Positions 59,728 through 64,000 of a stretch of DNA of 64,000 bases are shown here, piece by piece. The notes beneath the pieces were generated by a model. The model saw nothing but the letters and a program-made list of their open reading frames with translations, was not told where the DNA came from and ran no database searches. The number at the start of each line of letters is the position of its first letter. Within the stretch, counting starts at the first letter, position 1. The stretch covers positions 1 to 64,000 of the forward strand of contig JAEINK010000002.1 of assembly GCA_016342585.1 (NCBI GenBank), in the 5' to 3' direction. Source of the DNA: Spirochaetales bacterium. GTDB lineage: Bacteria > Spirochaetota > Spirochaetia > UBA9216. The position numbers and the translations under genes were made by a program.

Positions 59728-61731
59728 TTATCCTTTCTTGCCGGATCGGGGGGCACGCTTTTTAAATCGAGGCTCACCCGTATAGATGTGAGTTGATTTT
59801 GCGAGTCCGGTTCCATTCCACCATTTCTTCATCCAGGGCATTACCCAGTAATCAAGACCCAGGGTCCGTCCTGTTCCGCCTAAGACAAGAAATGCAGCAA
59901 AGATGAACCATACCTGTGACCAGCTGAAAAGGCCGGAGAGTATGAAGACAAAACACATTATGATAGAAACACCTGCTGCGGGAAAGGTAAAGAGTCCTCC
60001 AAGAAGTGCCAGGCCTAAAAGAACCTCGACAGAGACTACCATGGTCTGAAAGATGTTGAAATCTATATGGGCAGCCATACCGTCCATAAAAACCTCTCTG
60101 AACCAGGTTACCAGTCCTGAATTCCAGGAAAATACTGATTTACTCAAATCCCAGACAGGTTTCCACTCATGAACCGTCGCTACAGCTTCTGCCACGGTTT
60201 CAACTGCGGCATCACTGGCTGCGGAAACTGCTTCGACTACTGTCTCAACGACCACCTCTGCAGCATCACTGGCGGCACTGACGTCATCTGTGGAAACCGC
60301 TTCGGTTCCATTTGAACCATAACCTTCCATTCCTCGCTGGATTACACCGGAGGAGAACATCCAGGAGGAGCTTGTTCCCTTGGCAGAGTTCAACCACCCT
60401 TCACCAACCTTGTTGATCCCCTCAAAGAGCCACATCAAGCCAAGCCACATTCTAAGGGGGACCGCCCAAAGGCCCTGAACTTTTCCGGCTATCATGCCGC
60501 CGAAAAGGGATCTCTTATTCTTGATTTGAAAAATTTCATGTTGCAGGTATTTTACCCAGCCGTTGACACCGCATATGGTATGCAGGTAGTAGCAGTTGAT
60601 CAGGTGTTTTACACCCATGGCAAAGACTCCGCTTAAAGAGAGTCCCATAGTATGGGAGACACCATATCGTCCACCGATGGAAACCATGAATCCATGAAAC
60701 TGGGATTTAAATGTGACCTCTTTTCCCTTTCCAGTTATTTCATGAATTATGTTTTTTGCCGCCACTGCGGCGGTCTGCTCGGCAGCTTCTACAATCTGAG
60801 GTATGGGCCTTTCATTTTCAATAAACCATTGACCGTCACCCACTATGAAAATATTTCTGTGTTCGGGAGTCCTCATCGTAGCATCAACCTTAAGCCTGTC
60901 CACATGGGCTACGGTCAAACCCCAGTCTCTACCCTGGCCACTACCTTTAACGCCACAGGTCCATATCAAGGTCTCACATTCGATAATGGATCCGTCTTTT
61001 AGAGTAAAAGAGCCTTCTCTTGCTTCGGATACAAAGGAATTCAGAATAAAACGAACGCCCTTTTTCTCCATATATCTGTAAGCTTTTTTTCTTGGTTTTT
61101 CGGGAATCATATTCAGAATCTGACACATTCCTTCCACATTAATCAGGCTGTATTCATCTTTATTGATTCCATACTCTTCACAAAGGAGGGGAAACCATTC
61201 GATCAGCTCTCCCAGCATCTCTATCCCGGTAAAACCCGCACCGGCTACGGCGAAGGTAAGCATCTTTCGGCGCTTCTCCTCTTCCTTTTCATGGGCAGCC
61301 GCAGTGAATTTCTCTATAATATGTTCTTTTATCTGGAGTGCGTGTTCATAACTCCAAAGGGGAAGTGAATTTTCCTTGACCCCGGGGATTCCGAAATCGG
61401 TAGGTTCCGCACCAACACCCATGATCAGGTAGTCATAGGAATAGACTTTTGTCTCGGATTTAAGTTCCTGTTTCTCCGTATCCAGATTAATAATGCGGTC
61501 CATCACCACATTGACAGATTTGTTACCGAATATCCTGTCATAGGAGACCCTCACCGTATCATTATCAACCCTGTTTCCAGCTACTTCATGAAGCTCCGTC
61601 ATGAGGGTGTGGTAGGGGTTTTTATCTATTAAAGTAATAGAAATGTTTTTATCATTTTTAAAAGCCTTATTAAGAACCAGACCAGCATGTACTCCGGCAT
61701 ATCCACCGCCCAGAATCACAATATGTTTCAT
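59728..61731 (-). CDS. Type II NADH dehydrogenase fused to a DoxX-like membrane domain
   Basis: 667 residues. Residues 1 to about 400 form an NDH-2 flavoprotein: HIVILGGGYAGVHAGLVL (FAD), GVGAEPTDFGIPGVKENSL, AGAGFTGIEMLGEL (NADH), IWTCGVKGSG, and FIVGDGQWF. From about 425 a membrane part follows: PLRMWLGLMWLFEGINKVGEGW, an Ala/Val/Glu-rich linker with two VSAASDAA copies, then several helices ending GGTGRTLGLDYWV, resembling DoxX. It would oxidise NADH and reduce quinone. The fusion recalls Listeria Ndh2, which also bears a C-terminal membrane extension. AGAAGG precedes ATG 61731. Confidence 0.85.
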   Translation of the reverse strand: MKHIVILGGGYAGVHAGLVLNKAFKNDKNISITLIDKNPYHTLMTELHEVAGNRVDNDTVRVSYDRIFGNKSVNVVMDRIINLDTEKQELKSETKVYSYDYLIMGVGAEPTDFGIPGVKENSLPLWSYEHALQIKEHIIEKFTAAAHEKEEEKRRKMLTFAVAGAGFTGIEMLGELIEWFPLLCEEYGINKDEYSLINVEGMCQILNMIPEKPRKKAYRYMEKKGVRFILNSFVSEAREGSFTLKDGSIIECETLIWTCGVKGSGQGRDWGLTVAHVDRLKVDATMRTPEHRNIFIVGDGQWFIENERPIPQIVEAAEQTAAVAAKNIIHEITGKGKEVTFKSQFHGFMVSIGGRYGVSHTMGLSLSGVFAMGVKHLINCYYLHTICGVNGWVKYLQHEIFQIKNKRSLFGGMIAGKVQGLWAVPLRMWLGLMWLFEGINKVGEGWLNSAKGTSSSWMFSSGVIQRGMEGYGSNGTEAVSTDDVSAASDAAEVVVETVVEAVSAASDAAVETVAEAVATVHEWKPVWDLSKSVFSWNSGLVTWFREVFMDGMAAHIDFNIFQTMVVSVEVLLGLALLGGLFTFPAAGVSIIMCFVFILSGLFSWSQVWFIFAAFLVLGGTGRTLGLDYWVMPWMKKWWNGTGLAKSTHIYTGEPRFKKRAPRSGKKG

Positions 61732-61860
61732 TACACCTTCTCCCATTAGAAGTTCATTACATCTTCTATAAAGATTTTTATAGCTAACTGATTATATTTG
61801 ATAGTGTCAATAGAAAGTTAAAATATATGACTGAAATAGTAAGATATTGATAAAGATATC

Positions 61861-61889
61861 TTGATATCGATATATTTACACTCTATAAT
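61861..61889 (+). promoter_or_regulatory. Strong promoter of the FMN-binding lipoprotein gene
   Basis: TTGATA (61861-61866) and TATAAT (61884-61889) are exactly 17 bases apart, about 42 bases ahead of the start codon. Several GATAT repeats, including the palindrome AAGATATCTT, lie around the -35 box (61840-61875) and could be regulator sites shared with the divergent NADH dehydrogenase gene. Confidence 0.7.
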
Positions 61890-61930
61890 ATACGTAGACG
61901 TAAGTCAAATCAATTTTGCAGGAGTTATAT

Positions 61931-63175
61931 ATGCGAGGAAAAAGGTATCTATTAGTTTTAGTGATTATAGTTCTTGCCTTCACTGGATGTTCAAAAAATG
62001 AGAAGGCTGAAGTTTCAGAGGGGCCTGTTTATACAGACGGAATCTATTTTGCTCAGGAAGCTGAATTTGCTGGAAACGGGTGGAAATATGTGGCTACAAT
62101 TGAAGTCAAGGATGGTAAAATTGTAAAAGCCGATTGGAATGGAGCCAATATCAATGGTGGTGAGGATAAGAAATCCGTATCTGCCGGTGGAAGATATAAC
62201 ATGGTTGCTTTCGGTGGTGCCCAGGCTGAATGGCATGTACAGGCTGGAGCTGCCGAAGCTTTTCTGCTGGAAAAACAGGATCCTGCAGCGATCTCCTACA
62301 AGGATGATGAGGGGCATACCGACGATATTTCCGGTGTTTCAATTCATGTCATCGAGTTCTTTAAGCTTGCCGAAGAGGCACTGGCTGCCGGACCTGTTGG
62401 ACGAGGTCCTTTTAAGGATGGGCATTTTCATGCTGAAGAAACCTCTTTTTCCGAATCAAACGGCTGGCGATATTGTGTTGATCTGACTGTCATCAATGGT
62501 TTCATTGTTTCAGCAAACTGGAACGGCGGAAATGTAGGTGGTGGTGTTGATAAGAAGACAAGCTCAGCCTCCGGTGCCTATGGAATGGTTGCCTACAGTG
62601 AAGCTACAAAAGAGTGGCATGAGCAGGCCATGGCTGCTGAAGCCTTCCTGCTTGAAAAACAGGACCCGACAGCCATCAGCTATAAGGATGATGCCGGTCA
62701 TACCGATGATATTGCCGGAGTATCCATCCATGTGATTGAGTTCTTCAAGCTTGCTGAAGAGGCACTTGCCGCAGGTCCCGTATCTTCCGGCCCCTACGCC
62801 AACGGAACCTACCATGCTGAAGAGCCTGCCTTTAACGAGAGAACTGGTTGGAAGAGTACCGTTGATATGACTGTTATCGATGGAAACATCTTTGCTGTTA
62901 ACTGGAGTGCCGTAAATGCAGAGGGTCTGGATAAAAAGACCGCATCTAAAGAGGGCGCTTATGGAATGGTTGCCAATGGCGGTGCCCAGGCAGAATGGCA
63001 TGTTCAGGCTATGGCTACCGAGGCTTATTTGCTTAAAACTCAGGATCCGACTAAAATCAGCTACAAAGACGAAGATGGCCATACCGATGATATTGCCGGT
63101 GTTTCTGTTCATGTTAGTGATTTTTATACTCTTGTGGAGGCCGCATTGGCTGCAGGACCTGTGAAATCAGAATAA
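61931..63175 (+). CDS. Lipoprotein with three tandem FMN_bind-like repeats (PplA-like)
   Basis: 414 residues. Signal peptide with lipobox LAFTGC (Cys20), then three repeats of about 125 residues (starts near 31, 154 and 282). Each runs DG/NG-hydrophobic, GWKY or similar, DGKI/NGFI/DGNI, AEWH or KEWH, then GHTDDIxGVSxHV. The last part matches the ApbE flavinylation motif DxxxGA[S/T] except that Ala is Val; acceptor serines would be 137, 265 and 392. In Listeria PplA two such domains carry covalent FMN outside the cell and pass electrons to acceptors. ATG 61931 follows AGGAG by seven bases, and an upstream TTG is rejected. Confidence 0.85.
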   Translation: MRGKRYLLVLVIIVLAFTGCSKNEKAEVSEGPVYTDGIYFAQEAEFAGNGWKYVATIEVKDGKIVKADWNGANINGGEDKKSVSAGGRYNMVAFGGAQAEWHVQAGAAEAFLLEKQDPAAISYKDDEGHTDDISGVSIHVIEFFKLAEEALAAGPVGRGPFKDGHFHAEETSFSESNGWRYCVDLTVINGFIVSANWNGGNVGGGVDKKTSSASGAYGMVAYSEATKEWHEQAMAAEAFLLEKQDPTAISYKDDAGHTDDIAGVSIHVIEFFKLAEEALAAGPVSSGPYANGTYHAEEPAFNERTGWKSTVDMTVIDGNIFAVNWSAVNAEGLDKKTASKEGAYGMVANGGAQAEWHVQAMATEAYLLKTQDPTKISYKDEDGHTDDIAGVSVHVSDFYTLVEAALAAGPVKSE

Positions 63176-63201
63176 AATTTCCAGGATATTATGTTATTTA
63201 C

Positions 63202-63227
63202 AACCGCCGGATCATTCCGGCGGTTTT
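63202..63227 (+). terminator. Terminator of the FMN-binding lipoprotein gene
   Basis: AACCGCCGG (63202-63210) pairs perfectly with CCGGCGGTT (63217-63225) around a six-base loop and is followed by T residues. It also lies at the end of the convergent membrane-protein gene. Confidence 0.85.
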
Positions 63228-63228
63228 A

Positions 63229-63588
63229 TTAATGGGTTTCCTTAGTTATTCGAATTGTATTAAAGATTGAGAAAAATAGTAAAATTGCAAACATAAATAA
63301 AAATATCCAATCTCCAGATTGTGCGAAATATCCGGCGCTATTAACGACTGTATACGCCAGCATCCCCTGTGTATATATACAGATATAAATTTTCCATCTC
63401 TTCGGGTGTTTTAATAAATGAAAGACCAGGAGTAGCATTATTGCCGTTATTATTTCTATTGTGATATGGAATGAAATACTAATCGGAGCTGTTTTTATCT
63501 CTGGAACATTTTTAGTGAGAAGAAAGAAGATCCATTGAGAGATCATGCTTAATCCGATTATCAGTGATGATATTCTTACAAACTTCAT
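63229..63588 (-). CDS. Small four-helix membrane protein, unknown function
   Basis: 119 residues with four hydrophobic segments (about 5-25, 38-62, 70-90 and 93-115) and a short basic loop LKHPKRWKIYI. No catalytic motif is visible and I recognise no family. AGGAG lies about eight bases before the ATG. It is convergent with the FMN-binding lipoprotein gene and might belong to the same membrane system, but nothing in the sequence proves this. Confidence 0.6.
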   Translation of the reverse strand: MKFVRISSLIIGLSMISQWIFFLLTKNVPEIKTAPISISFHITIEIITAIMLLLVFHLLKHPKRWKIYICIYTQGMLAYTVVNSAGYFAQSGDWIFLFMFAILLFFSIFNTIRITKETH

Positions 63589-63653
63589 AATTCATTCTCC
63601 TGATAAAATTACTTTTAGATTTGAATGAATTATAACATCATTTCCAGCGTGTT

Positions 63654-63687
63654 AAAAAAAAATTACCCCGTAAGGACTTACGGGGTA
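63654..63687 (-). terminator. Terminator behind tRNA-Leu
   Basis: TACCCCGTAA and TTACGGGGTA (63664-63687) form a perfect ten-base stem with a four-base loop. The A-run at 63654-63662 gives a strong U-run on the minus strand. It ends the tRNA-Leu transcript. Confidence 0.9.
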
Positions 63688-63695
63688 TGCTTCAA

Positions 63696-63779
63696 TACCG
63701 GTTCTCGGACTTGAACCGAGACGGGGTTGCCCCCAATAGATTTTGAATCTATCGTGTCTACCAATTTCACCAAACCGGC
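63696..63779 (-). tRNA. tRNA-Leu (anticodon CAA)
   Basis: The 84-base minus-strand gene folds as a class II tRNA: acceptor GCCGGTT/AACCGGT (with a G1-U72 wobble), D loop GTGAAATTGGTAGAC, anticodon stem ATAGA/TCTAT around TTCAAAA (anticodon CAA, reading UUG), an extended variable arm GGGGGCAACCCC, and a T arm with GTTCAAGTC. Discriminator is A and CCA is not encoded. It has its own promoter and terminator. Confidence 0.95.
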
Positions 63780-63799
63780 AGGTAATGGTTATAAAAACT

Positions 63800-63828
63800 A
63801 ATTTACAACAGAACCCTGGTTGTTGCAA
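63800..63828 (-). promoter_or_regulatory. Promoter of tRNA-Leu
   Basis: On the minus strand TTGCAA (63823-63828) and TAAATT (63800-63805) are 17 bases apart, ending about 20 bases before the tRNA 5' end. The match is reasonable but not perfect. Confidence 0.5.
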
Positions 63829-63872
63829 GGGGCCTGTTGTAAAGTTTTTTATGTGATCCTGTGGAAATACAG

Positions 63873-64000
63873 CTAAAAAATATACTTAAACTCCAGGGCA
63901 ATATTCCCGTTATCCTTCCACGTTTTATAGTGAGAATCCTTCTCTCCGCCGAAGAGCTGCCCTGATACACTTATTTCCATATCATCTACAGGGTAGTAGA
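63873..64000 (-). CDS. C-terminal end of a probable outer-membrane beta-barrel protein (partial)
   Basis: Only the last 41 residues lie in the window, ending IALEFKYIF before a TAG. Alternating polar and apolar residues and a terminal phenylalanine are the usual signature for BAM-assembled outer-membrane strands. The rest of the gene is beyond the right edge, so its family is unknown. It lies upstream of tRNA-Leu on the same strand. Confidence 0.55.
   Translation of the reverse strand, partial: YYPVDDMEISVSGQLFGGEKDSHYKTWKDNGNIALEFKYIF

Noticed and set aside
61931..63175. The triple repeat as a CRISPR-like or recent DNA duplication
   Set aside because: The repeats are conserved at protein level but clearly diverged in DNA, so they are old domain duplications. 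No CRISPR array is seen anywhere in the window.

Overview
The window reads as a chromosomal segment of a free-living or gut-type spirochaete (Spirochaetota, probably Spirochaetales). This is inferred from gene content and protein style. Three exported binding proteins carry the spirochaete-type signal end (an AGGxKE-like or AAGEQE stretch after the hydrophobic core). There are many sugar ABC operons paired with YesM/YesN-type two-component systems, a TRAP transporter, and a C-terminal Phe beta-barrel fragment. I cannot name a genus or species. The segment is dense with genes, and nearly all of them look intact.

Left part (1-17.4 kb): a zinc-ribbon transposase-like gene cut by the window edge, a YhhN-like membrane protein, a class 3 lipase, CGGC and VF530 small proteins, purC, tRNA-Pro(GGG), a flavodoxin-like reductase, a PadR/HAAS pair, a degenerate hemerythrin-like protein, aroA, a hybrid histidine kinase, a membrane LuxR-type regulator with a hexanucleotide repeat tract, an etfB-etfA-acyl-CoA dehydrogenase operon and a SEC-C protein.

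Centre (17.5-41.2 kb): two carbohydrate loci. The first is a LacI-controlled regulon (iron alcohol dehydrogenase; ABC importer; IolD-like TPP enzyme; Gfo/Idh dehydrogenase; split transketolase; RpiB-like isomerase). Its gene combination matches no pathway I can name with certainty. Five TTAWCGWTAA-like sites in its two promoter regions suggest one regulon. The second is an L-rhamnose locus (YesM/YesN pair, rhaS-T-P-Q-type importer, mutarotase, and on the other strand RhaA and a class II aldolase, with a divergent AraC regulator). No rhamnulose kinase is present.

Right part (41.2-64 kb): an orphan Dam-type methylase, an ACT-domain protein, and a TRAP importer followed by RidA, GntR, an unusual iron-ADH-like protein and a LarA-family nickel-pincer racemase homologue. 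Next is a sensor set (binding lipoprotein, AraC response regulator, histidine kinase) beside a three-gene AfuABC/FbpABC-type importer, which recalls HptARS/AfuABC hexose-phosphate sensing and uptake. Last is a candidate flavin-based extracellular electron transfer module: type II NADH dehydrogenase fused to a DoxX-like membrane domain, a polyprenyl diphosphate synthase, and a divergent lipoprotein with three tandem FMN_bind-like repeats, each with a near-consensus flavinylation motif. tRNA-Leu(CAA) and the end of an outer-membrane protein close the window.

A recurring architectural feature is a stem-loop directly behind the binding-protein gene of all four complete importers, which would favour excess binding protein over membrane subunits.
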